64,000 nucleotides of DNA. Origin: Alishewanella metallidurans (GTDB lineage Bacteria; Pseudomonadota; Gammaproteobacteria; Enterobacterales; Alteromonadaceae). Numbering within the stretch: position 1 is the stretch's first letter; every line of letters begins with the position of its first letter. The stretch covers positions 496,001-560,000 of the forward strand of contig NZ_JALAHQ010000002.1 of NCBI RefSeq assembly GCF_036983985.1, written 5' to 3'. Shown piece after piece: positions 23,572 through 30,798 of this stretch. The notes below the pieces were generated by a model. The model saw only the letters and a list, made by a program, of their open reading frames with translations. It searched no databases and had not been told where the DNA came from. A program made the translations under genes and the position numbers.

Positions 23572-24470
23572 TATTTTTTAAATAGCCCACTAACGCCTTT
23601 ACTAAACATTTTAATACGCCAGCGACTAAGCACACCAAGCTTATGTTTTATATAGTAACGCCACTTTAGCTTTACTAAGCCAAAACGTGTGCTATTTATC
23701 AGCTGCATAAAACTAAGCGGAATATGCTCCATACTTTGGCGATAAAACATTTGGTTATGTAAATTACGCTCATTCATTAAAGCTCGGTGTTTCGACACAA
23801 ACTGCTTATGTGCATCTAAACGCTTTGGTGAATTAGTAATGCGACCTAGTTCATGGCCAACATTAACTTTATACGTCGGCTCGGCAATACGCAGCGCAGG
23901 GCCAAAACCTAGCACCACACGCACCCACATGTCATAGTCTTGAAACGCCGCTAACGACACATCAAAACCGCCAAGTTGCATCATACGCTCGCGCCGCACT
24001 AAAGCTTGATTAGATAAGCTATGTAAATCAAGCAATTGTGGCAAACTAACCACTTCTCTTGTCGCAAACAGTTGCTTTTGTACCGTGCCGTAATCCCAAA
24101 TATAGCCCGAGCAGACGCAGCTATATTTGTCATCATAGGCCTGATATAAACTGGTTAAACGATTAGGTAAAAACTCATCGTCGTCGTCAATGCCAGTAAC
24201 AAAATCGCCTTTAGCCTGTTCAATTGCTCGATTACGGGCAGCACAGGCGCCTTGACCAGTACTCTGACGAAAAAAGCGTAGGCGCTCGTCATTAATATAT
24301 TTATTAGTCAGTACCTGCCAAGTATCGTCGGTTGACGCATCGTCCACCACCAATAGCTCTATATTCGGGTAATCTTGTGCTAATACCGATTCAATCGCGC
24401 GAATAGCCATATTCACTCGGTTAAAGGTTGGCATGTAAACGCTGATCAAAGGTAAGTTTTGCTGAGTCAT
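23571..24470 (-). CDS. Family 2 glycosyltransferase
   Basis: The protein has 299 residues with the GT-A fold. It begins with the family signature SVYMPTFNRVNMAIRAIESV, then VVDDASTDDTW and the metal-binding DDDDEF near residue 95 (GIDDDDEF). The C-terminal ~60 residues are basic and may bind the membrane surface. It transfers a sugar from a nucleotide donor to the growing lipid-linked glycan; the donor sugar cannot be read. It sits between the GT26 gene (18 bp upstream) and the ligase-like gene (1-bp overlap). Confidence 0.92.
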   Translation of the reverse strand: MTQQNLPLISVYMPTFNRVNMAIRAIESVLAQDYPNIELLVVDDASTDDTWQVLTNKYINDERLRFFRQSTGQGACAARNRAIEQAKGDFVTGIDDDDEFLPNRLTSLYQAYDDKYSCVCSGYIWDYGTVQKQLFATREVVSLPQLLDLHSLSNQALVRRERMMQLGGFDVSLAAFQDYDMWVRVVLGFGPALRIAEPTYKVNVGHELGRITNSPKRLDAHKQFVSKHRALMNERNLHNQMFYRQSMEHIPLSFMQLINSTRFGLVKLKWRYYIKHKLGVLSRWRIKMFSKGVSGLFKK

Positions 24471-24488
24471 ATCATTTCATCCGTGACA

Positions 24489-25235
24489 TTAAATTTTGCC
24501 AGTCCAGTACCACCACAAATATCGTAGTAAACCTAATTGCCGGCCAATACGGCTGGGCTGAGACAACAAGCGGTAGGCCCATTCTAAATTAAGCTTACAC
24601 CACAGTTCTGGTGCCCGTTTTACATTACCGGTATAAACATCATAAGTACCACCAACACCCATATAAAAACAATTTGGGTGTTGCGTTCGAATACGCTGGA
24701 TCAGCAGTTCTTGTTTAGGTGAGCCCATAGCTATGCTGACAAAACGCGCGCCACTTTGCTTTATTTGCGCAATAAGTTCTGCTTCATCTTTAAAGTAGCC
24801 ATCTACGGCGCCGACTAAATTGACCTGTTCTGCACGCAGTTTTTCTGCCGTTTGCTGATTTACGTCCGGTTTGGCACCAACAATAAATACTGGCACCTTA
24901 AATTGTGCCGCGCGCTTTACCAACTGCTGCCAAAGCTCACACCCCGGAATACGCTGTACGTTTTTCTTTAAACGCTTACGCATTACCTTTACTACACCAA
25001 TACCATCGGCATAGCGGATATCAGCCGCGTTAATTACCGCTTCAATATCAGGGCTACGCATCGCCGTGAGCACTTTCTCAGGGTTTATCGCAATAGCTGA
25101 ACCGGCATAAACGCTACCATCAGGGCGAATAATAAATTCCATTAATTGCTGCATATCGGCAAATGCCGATACCATTACTGGGCCAATTTTCACTTCAGCA
25201 ATAGGTTGCTGTAATTCTGCTACCGCTTGGTTCAT
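24489..25235 (-). CDS. WecG/TagA/CpsF family glycosyltransferase (GT26)
   Basis: The protein has 248 residues. Conserved GT26 features are present: NAADIRYADGIGVVKVMR with the active-site Asp near residue 72, PVFIVGAKPDV, FVSIAMGSPKQELLI and GVGGTYDVYTGNVKRAPELW. GT26 enzymes add N-acetylmannosamine (TagA) or its uronic acid (WecG) to undecaprenyl-PP-GlcNAc, so it probably acts right after the WecA-type enzyme encoded at 26460-27536. The start overlaps the GT4 stop (ATGA). Confidence 0.92.
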   Translation of the reverse strand: MNQAVAELQQPIAEVKIGPVMVSAFADMQQLMEFIIRPDGSVYAGSAIAINPEKVLTAMRSPDIEAVINAADIRYADGIGVVKVMRKRLKKNVQRIPGCELWQQLVKRAAQFKVPVFIVGAKPDVNQQTAEKLRAEQVNLVGAVDGYFKDEAELIAQIKQSGARFVSIAMGSPKQELLIQRIRTQHPNCFYMGVGGTYDVYTGNVKRAPELWCKLNLEWAYRLLSQPSRIGRQLGLLRYLWWYWTGKI

Positions 25236-26287
25236 AACACAACTCTCTGATATATCTGTTGTAATTCGTTAACTACCTGACCTAGCAAATACTGCTCCGC
25301 ACTGGTGCGACTATGCAGTTGCATAGTGTGATACTGCTGTGGCGTTTGCTGAAAAAACTGCTCTAACGCGTATGAAAACCGGTTAATTACTGTGACTTCG
25401 TCGCCTTGTTGGCTTATAAGTACGCCGTTAACACCGCTAACTAATTGCTCAGCACTGCCATCCGTTTGGCTGGCAATCACTGGCGTATAACAGGCCATTG
25501 CCTCTGCCATGACTAAACCAAAGGCTTCATGGCGCGATAAACTAATAAAACACCGCGCTTGCCGATATAGCTCTTTTAACGCTGCGCTATCTTTTGGCCC
25601 AACCACCAACACATTAGGAAACTGCTGCGCTGCAAGCTGTAATTTTTCCAACCACGGCCCAGAACCGGCAATGACTACTTTCTTATCTTTTACTACCGGC
25701 AATAAAGCTAATAAGCGGTCCATGCCTTTATTCTGATCTAGGCTACCTACATATAAAACATCAATCGTTTTGTCCTGCCAAGATACAGGTTCAACCACAC
25801 GAAACAACTCGCTAATGCCAGCAGGTAACACCTGAGCCTGTTTTACTGGCAAACTAAAATGTTGCGCCAAGGCTTTACTGGCGAAAATCCACTGGTCAAC
25901 CTTGGTTGCACACCACGTATACAACTTGCCTGGTGGTTGATATTTATAAATATCACTGCCATGACAGGTAACAACAATTTTAACTTTAGGGTTACGCAGT
26001 GCTTTATACAATAATGCTAGCCAAATCGTCGGATAATAAAAATGTACATGTACAATATCAAAACGACGCCGACTAAGCATATAACGCCAAATAAAATCGA
26101 GTATAAAAACAGGGTATTTCAATAACTTGTTCAGCAAAGAGTCACTGTGCCAGCGCATATAATGATAACTAGGATGAAGCGCCGCAAGGGCCCACACTTG
26201 GTTATGCACAAACTTCCCCTGAAACGGTGAAGATGGCTTGGGCCCCATGTTGCTCACAATCAAGATATTATTATTTATGCTTTGCAC
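25232..26287 (-). CDS. Family 4 glycosyltransferase
   Basis: The protein has 351 residues with the GT-B fold. It starts at a GTG codon (26287). VVTCHGSDIYKY near residue 105, a donor-binding region with VLYVGSLDQNKGMDRLL and VVIAGSGPWLEKL, and the GT4 signature SRHEAFGLVMAEAMACYTPVIAS near residue 255 are visible. It is the first gene of the six-gene minus-strand glycan operon, 172 bp from the divergent wecA-type gene. The donor and acceptor are unknown. Confidence 0.92.
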   Translation of the reverse strand: MQSINNNILIVSNMGPKPSSPFQGKFVHNQVWALAALHPSYHYMRWHSDSLLNKLLKYPVFILDFIWRYMLSRRRFDIVHVHFYYPTIWLALLYKALRNPKVKIVVTCHGSDIYKYQPPGKLYTWCATKVDQWIFASKALAQHFSLPVKQAQVLPAGISELFRVVEPVSWQDKTIDVLYVGSLDQNKGMDRLLALLPVVKDKKVVIAGSGPWLEKLQLAAQQFPNVLVVGPKDSAALKELYRQARCFISLSRHEAFGLVMAEAMACYTPVIASQTDGSAEQLVSGVNGVLISQQGDEVTVINRFSYALEQFFQQTPQQYHTMQLHSRTSAEQYLLGQVVNELQQIYQRVVL

Positions 26288-26459
26288 GCTGAACTTTCAC
26301 CCTGACAGCCTGACAGACTGTGTACAATACTTGTTGCTTGATAAAAAAACACTTAGTTTATATCGCTTTGCGTATTAAACCCTGAACTATAGTAATAACC
26401 GATTTCAGCTGACGCTTGGCTGAATAAACACTAACACTTGTTAACAACCGGATCGGTAA

Positions 26460-27536
26460 ATGCCAACACACTTACTTTTCGCTATCAGCGCTTTTTTCGC
26501 GGCCTGCGCCGCCATCTGGCTATTATATCCATTATCGGTGCGCGTCGGCTTAGTTGATGTTCCGCGTGGCCGTAAACAACATCAAGGTGCGGTGCCGTTA
26601 ATTGGCGGCATTGCTACCTACTGCGGCCTTTGTGTAGCTATGCTTTTATTTGCCGACTCCAGCGTTGAGCCACTATATTACTTAGCCTGCGCCGGTGTTA
26701 TTGTTATTTTAGGTGCCTTTGATGACTACCTAGATTTAAGCGTAAAGCTGCGTTTAGCGGTACAAACCTTAGTCGGTTTAGCCATGACCTACAGTCTAGA
26801 TTTACATCTTGCCAGCTTAGGTAATTTATTTGGTATGGGCCAAGTAGAGCTAGGCGTGCTGGGTTTGCCTATTACGCTGGTTGCAGTTATTGCCGCAATT
26901 AACGCTTTTAACATGACCGATGGCATCGACGGCTTAGCCGGCATGCTAAGCTTAGTCAGTTTTAGCGCTATCGCGATTTTTATGGCATTGTGGGGGCAGC
27001 CTTTACATGCCATGTTCGCTATGGTGATTGTGCTGGCAATGCTGCCTTATTTAGCCTGCAATTTAAATTTAATACCCGGTAAACGTATTTTTCTCGGTGA
27101 TGCCGGCAGTATGCTGATTGGGTTAAGTGTAATTTGGTTGCTTATTGTTGGCACCCAAAGTGAAAGCGCCAGCTTTCGTCCAGTGACGGCACTGTGGATC
27201 ATTGCCATTCCACTAATGGATATGATAGCGATAATGGTACGCCGCATCCGCAAAGGTCAGTCGCCATTTCAAGCCGACCGTGAGCATTTGCACCATATTT
27301 CGCTGCGTTTAGGCCTAAGCTCGCGTGAATCATTAGCATTAATAACCGCTTTGGCTAGTATTTTTGCCTGTATTGGCATTATTGGTGAGTATTTATTAGT
27401 ACCCGATATCGTTATGTTGCTGCTATTTTTACTGGTATTTACCGGTTATTTATATTTGCTACAAAACATCTGGCGTATTATTTCGCACGTTCGTAGACAA
27501 CGGCTACAGCACAAATTTCCTAGGGTTATTAAGTAG
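26460..27536 (+). CDS. wecA: WecA-type undecaprenyl-phosphate N-acetylhexosamine-1-phosphate transferase
   Basis: The protein has 358 residues and about 11 membrane helices. Catalytic motifs are intact: ILGAFDDYLDL near residue 85, NAFNMTDGIDGLAG near residue 150, FLGDAGSMLIG near residue 212 and the ADREHLHH histidine motif near residue 275. It starts the lipid-linked glycan by moving GlcNAc-1-phosphate (or a related sugar phosphate) from UDP to undecaprenyl phosphate at the inner membrane. It is divergent from the glycosyltransferase operon and followed 76 bp later by the pyruvyltransferase gene. No enterobacterial-common-antigen cluster is seen, so orthology to wecA proper is not claimed. 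Confidence 0.9.
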   Translation: MPTHLLFAISAFFAACAAIWLLYPLSVRVGLVDVPRGRKQHQGAVPLIGGIATYCGLCVAMLLFADSSVEPLYYLACAGVIVILGAFDDYLDLSVKLRLAVQTLVGLAMTYSLDLHLASLGNLFGMGQVELGVLGLPITLVAVIAAINAFNMTDGIDGLAGMLSLVSFSAIAIFMALWGQPLHAMFAMVIVLAMLPYLACNLNLIPGKRIFLGDAGSMLIGLSVIWLLIVGTQSESASFRPVTALWIIAIPLMDMIAIMVRRIRKGQSPFQADREHLHHISLRLGLSSRESLALITALASIFACIGIIGEYLLVPDIVMLLLFLLVFTGYLYLLQNIWRIISHVRRQRLQHKFPRVIK

Positions 27537-27612
27537 TGAAAATAATTAAGAAAATTTTAATCAACCTCAAATACTTACTCTTAAATCCACTTCACCTAGC
27601 TAAAGGTTACTT

Positions 27613-28782
27613 ATGAGCAAACCGTTTTACGTCGAAATTAAAGGTGTTCAGTTTCGCAATAAAGGCGCCTATTTAATGTTACTGGCCTGCCTTGATGGCT
27701 TAAAGCAACTGCCGCACCCGATTGAACTGGTGCTATCACCCGGCCCTAACTTGCCCTATCCAGAACGCGCCCGCTTAGGCGCTTGGCAAAAGCTGTCGTT
27801 TCGCCGTGGCGGCTTAGATTTAACGGCAGTGATTGGTAAGTTACCAAGCGCAATGCAACGCCTATTTAATCGCTACGGCATGGTAACCGAGCAGCAAATA
27901 GATTTAGCACTCGAAGCCAGTGGCTTTGCCTATGGTGATCAGTGGCCACTGCGTTTTTTACAAAACACCGCCAAAGAAGTAGTGCGTTTTGCTAAAGCCG
28001 GTAAGCCGTTTATTTTTATGCCCCAAGCTTTTGGCCCGTTTAAAAGCGAAGCCAGTAAAGCGGCGATGCGCGACATTGTTAACCATGCCACACTGGTATT
28101 TGTGCGCGATCCAGTATCTCTAGAACACGTAAAAGGCTGTGTTGGCACCCTACCCGATACTGTAGTGTTAACGCCTGATTTCACTGTAGGTTTAACCGCG
28201 CGCGCCAATGATGAAATACCGGCAATAACGCAGCCTTATGCTGCACTTATTCCCAATAATAAAGTGGTGTCTAAGTTTAACCACGCCAATGCTGAACAAC
28301 TACGCAGTAATTATATTAATGCCTTTGCCGGCGCAGCGAATAAACTAAGCGCACAAGGTATGCAATGTGTGCTGGTAAACCATGAAGGCAAAGAAGACGC
28401 GCTGTTATGTGACGAAATTGCTGCCAAAGCGCCCTGCACTATAGTGCAAATAGAAGATCCGCTAGCGGTTAAAGCGTTTATTGGTAAAGCCGAGCTGGCT
28501 ATTAGTTCGCGGTTTCATGGTGCAGTAAATGCACTAAGCCAAGGCGTACCTTGCATTGCTACCAGTTGGAGCCATAAATATCACGCGATGATGAGCGATT
28601 TTGGTATGGGCGAATATTGTGTTGCCGAACTAACAGAGCAAAGCTTACTTACGGCGCTAGAGCAGCTATTAACCCACAAAGTCGAACTGGCCAGTGAAAT
28701 AAAAGTTAAAGCCGCAGCGTTAAAACAGCAAAACCAACAAATGTGGCAGAAGTTATATCAAGCTGTTAGTAAAACACACTAA
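27613..28782 (+). CDS. Polysaccharide pyruvyltransferase family protein
   Basis: The protein has 389 residues of the PS_pyruv_trans family (PF04230): VEIKGVQFRNKGAYLML at the N-terminus, FMPQAFGPFKSEASKAAM and VFVRDPVSLEHV in the middle, and the conserved ISSRFHGAVNALSQGVPCIATSWSHKY near residue 297. Members such as CsaB transfer pyruvate from phosphoenolpyruvate onto sugar hydroxyls (ketal formation), though some paralogues act otherwise. Placement after the WecA-type gene and beside a GT26 gene suggests it decorates an early sugar of the same glycan. An ATG with weak upstream GGTTA was used as start. Confidence 0.87.
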   Translation: MSKPFYVEIKGVQFRNKGAYLMLLACLDGLKQLPHPIELVLSPGPNLPYPERARLGAWQKLSFRRGGLDLTAVIGKLPSAMQRLFNRYGMVTEQQIDLALEASGFAYGDQWPLRFLQNTAKEVVRFAKAGKPFIFMPQAFGPFKSEASKAAMRDIVNHATLVFVRDPVSLEHVKGCVGTLPDTVVLTPDFTVGLTARANDEIPAITQPYAALIPNNKVVSKFNHANAEQLRSNYINAFAGAANKLSAQGMQCVLVNHEGKEDALLCDEIAAKAPCTIVQIEDPLAVKAFIGKAELAISSRFHGAVNALSQGVPCIATSWSHKYHAMMSDFGMGEYCVAELTEQSLLTALEQLLTHKVELASEIKVKAAALKQQNQQMWQKLYQAVSKTH

Positions 28783-28788
28783 CAGCAA

Positions 28789-29316
28789 CTAAGGCCGGCG
28801 CTTTTGCAGTTTACGCTGCAACGTGCGCCGGTGCATGCCAAGCAAACGCGCAGTTTGCGATACATTCCCTTCGTGCTGTTGTAATACTCGCTGAATATGT
28901 TCCCATTCAACCTGTTCTGGGCTTAACATTAACGTAGTTTCTTGCTCTGTTGTTAACGTGTTTTCACCCGCTAAGCTTTGCAACAAGGTGCTAAAATCGA
29001 CCGGTTTAGTGAGAAAGTCATCTGCACCTAACTTAATGGCCTGCACCGCACTGGCGATACTGGCAAACCCAGTTAACATAACAATACGTGCTTGCGGTAA
29101 GGCTTGACGCAACGGCGCAACAAAATGTAAGCCCGACTGTGCGGCAAAACGCATGTCTAACAAAAAGCAGTGTGCATTGGTGTGTATTAATTGCTGCTCA
29201 GTAACAGGTTCAGTAAACACAACCACACTATAATCGTTTGCCGTTAAACGCCGCGCCAATACCTGGGTTAAAGCAATGTCGTCATCAACAATACATAGCT
29301 TAGGCAAATCAGTCAT
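28789..29316 (-). CDS. RegA/PrrA/RoxR-type redox response regulator
   Basis: The protein has 175 residues. It has a receiver domain with D11-D13, the phosphoacceptor D54 (FLLDMR), Thr near 81 and K103, and a Fis-like helix-turn-helix SQTARLLGMHRRTLQRKLQKR, nearly identical to that of RegA/PrrA/ActR, including the MHRRTLQR recognition helix. This family globally controls respiration and energy genes in response to redox state. It overlaps the kinase gene by 8 bp, so the pair is one operon. A palindrome matching the RegA DNA-binding pattern lies at 30722-30740. Confidence 0.92.
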   Translation of the reverse strand: MTDLPKLCIVDDDIALTQVLARRLTANDYSVVVFTEPVTEQQLIHTNAHCFLLDMRFAAQSGLHFVAPLRQALPQARIVMLTGFASIASAVQAIKLGADDFLTKPVDFSTLLQSLAGENTLTTEQETTLMLSPEQVEWEHIQRVLQQHEGNVSQTARLLGMHRRTLQRKLQKRRP

Positions 29317-30601
29317 ATTTTACCTTTACACTGGTAAAGATGATCTGAGTAAGCATGCCACCTTCGGGCAAGTTACTACGGGTAATTTCCCCGCCTAGAC
29401 TTTCAATGGTCAGGTTAGCTAAGTACTGGCCTAAACCTAAACCTTGCGTGCTTGGCTGCGGTATATGCCCTAGTTCAGCTAAACGCGCATCAGATAAACC
29501 TTCACCAAAATCACGAATACTTAGCACTATTTGTTGATACTGCTGTTGCAGTGTTAATTCAAGCTGCGCGTTACCTTGCGCTAAACTGGCGTCAGCCGCG
29601 TTATTTAAAATGTTATAAATGGCAGCCGGCAAGCTAGCCATACCCGACAATATAATGTCATTCCCATGCAACGGCTCATTAATACTCAGTTGCACTTCCG
29701 GCCGACTGGTTAACCAATGACTAATGCTTTGCTTAATCAGTTCAGTAAGCGGCTGACGGTTTTCAACACGACGAATATCTCTGGCGTTAACTCTAAGAGT
29801 TTGCACTATATGCTGACAGCGATCGAGTTGCTGGCGCAGCTCAACGACCACATCGGCGGGTTGCTCTAGTTCGTCGGCAAGTAGCGCCATTATTTGAATA
29901 GGCCCAGCTAAATCATGTGCCGCATTTGCAGCATAGGTCGCCACGGCAATGGCTTGTTCTTGTTGTAATTGTTGTTGCTGTAACACGGCAATTTGCCGAG
30001 CTTTAGTACGAATAAGCTGGGCTTGGGTACTAACAAACCAGCTAATCATCGCGGCAGATAGCGTAAATGCCCACCACATTTGTAGCATATGCTGGCTAAA
30101 ATGCTGTTCATTATCGGGCGCTAGCGCACTGTGTTGGTGCGATTCAAGTATTGTATGTGTAATTGCCGTCATATCGCCTAGTTGCAATAATAATGTGTAG
30201 GCAATAACCGCCAGCAAAGCGAGTAAATAACTAATACGTACTGGCAATAACACACTACCAATAGCAACAGGTAACAGCAATAACGCCACTAAACCGTTAC
30301 TGGTGCCGCCCGACAACGCCAGTAAACAACTTAACAACACCAGATCGGTAATGCAGCTACCAATGAAAATAACCGAAGAATAATGTTTAGCGTCACGCAA
30401 ATAGTGCAGCAATAAATTGGTCGCACTATGTGTAAGCAATAGGACAAAAATTAATGGCCAACTCACGACTAAAAATGCGCTGCTAAAACCTAACACCGCA
30501 AAAAGTAGCTCAAAGCCTATCAGCCCCCAGCGCAACCGGCTTAGGCGATTAATTTGCAACGACGGTGATAATTCAGCTCGCACTATAGGTTGTATGGCCA
30601 T
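29309..30601 (-). CDS. RegB/PrrB/RoxS-type redox sensor histidine kinase
   Basis: The protein has 430 residues. Six membrane segments occupy residues ~25-190; a GGTSNGL heptapeptide at 98-104 aligns with the quinone-binding GGxxNPF of RegB but lacks its Pro-Phe. The H-box is AAHDLAGPIQIM with H229; the N-box (NILNNAADASL) and G-boxes (DFGEGLSD, GLGLGQYL) complete a catalytic domain. RegB's redox-active linker cysteine is not seen. The ATG start has no Shine-Dalgarno; an intrinsic-terminator-like hairpin lies immediately upstream (30611-30634). Confidence 0.9.
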   Translation of the reverse strand: MAIQPIVRAELSPSLQINRLSRLRWGLIGFELLFAVLGFSSAFLVVSWPLIFVLLLTHSATNLLLHYLRDAKHYSSVIFIGSCITDLVLLSCLLALSGGTSNGLVALLLLPVAIGSVLLPVRISYLLALLAVIAYTLLLQLGDMTAITHTILESHQHSALAPDNEQHFSQHMLQMWWAFTLSAAMISWFVSTQAQLIRTKARQIAVLQQQQLQQEQAIAVATYAANAAHDLAGPIQIMALLADELEQPADVVVELRQQLDRCQHIVQTLRVNARDIRRVENRQPLTELIKQSISHWLTSRPEVQLSINEPLHGNDIILSGMASLPAAIYNILNNAADASLAQGNAQLELTLQQQYQQIVLSIRDFGEGLSDARLAELGHIPQPSTQGLGLGQYLANLTIESLGGEITRSNLPEGGMLTQIIFTSVKVKYD

Positions 30602-30610
30602 AATTTTTTA

Positions 30611-30634
30611 AAAAAGCGGCTGCCAAAGCAGCCG
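30611..30634 (-). terminator. Terminator-like hairpin (possible attenuator) before the sensor kinase
   Basis: On the minus strand CGGCTGC-TTTG-GCAGCCG is followed by C and six T, a textbook intrinsic terminator, ending 10 bases before the kinase ATG at 30601. No minus-strand gene lies upstream, so any transcript reaching the kinase from the intergenic region must pass it. Confidence 0.6.
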
Positions 30635-30721
30635 TTGCAAAATGTCAGAGCAGACTAAACCATCGCAGCGGTAATGTCATCTCCAGCCCCTGCAGATTAG
30701 TCGTATCAGCGATTAGCGGCA

Positions 30722-30740
30722 ATGCGACAAAGTGTCGCAT
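30722..30740. promoter_or_regulatory. RegA/PrrA-type palindrome between the two-component genes and the copper receptor
   Basis: ATGCGACA-AAG-TGTCGCAT is a perfect 8-bp inverted repeat and fits the RegA/PrrA pattern GCGNC-N5-GNCGC. For the plus-strand receptor gene it overlaps the -35 position of a TATAAT -10 box at 30752-30757. Confidence 0.72.
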
Positions 30741-30798
30741 CGGCATAAGCCTATAATTTTCTTACACTAAGCAGGTTGTTAAAATCCGGAGCCTGCCC

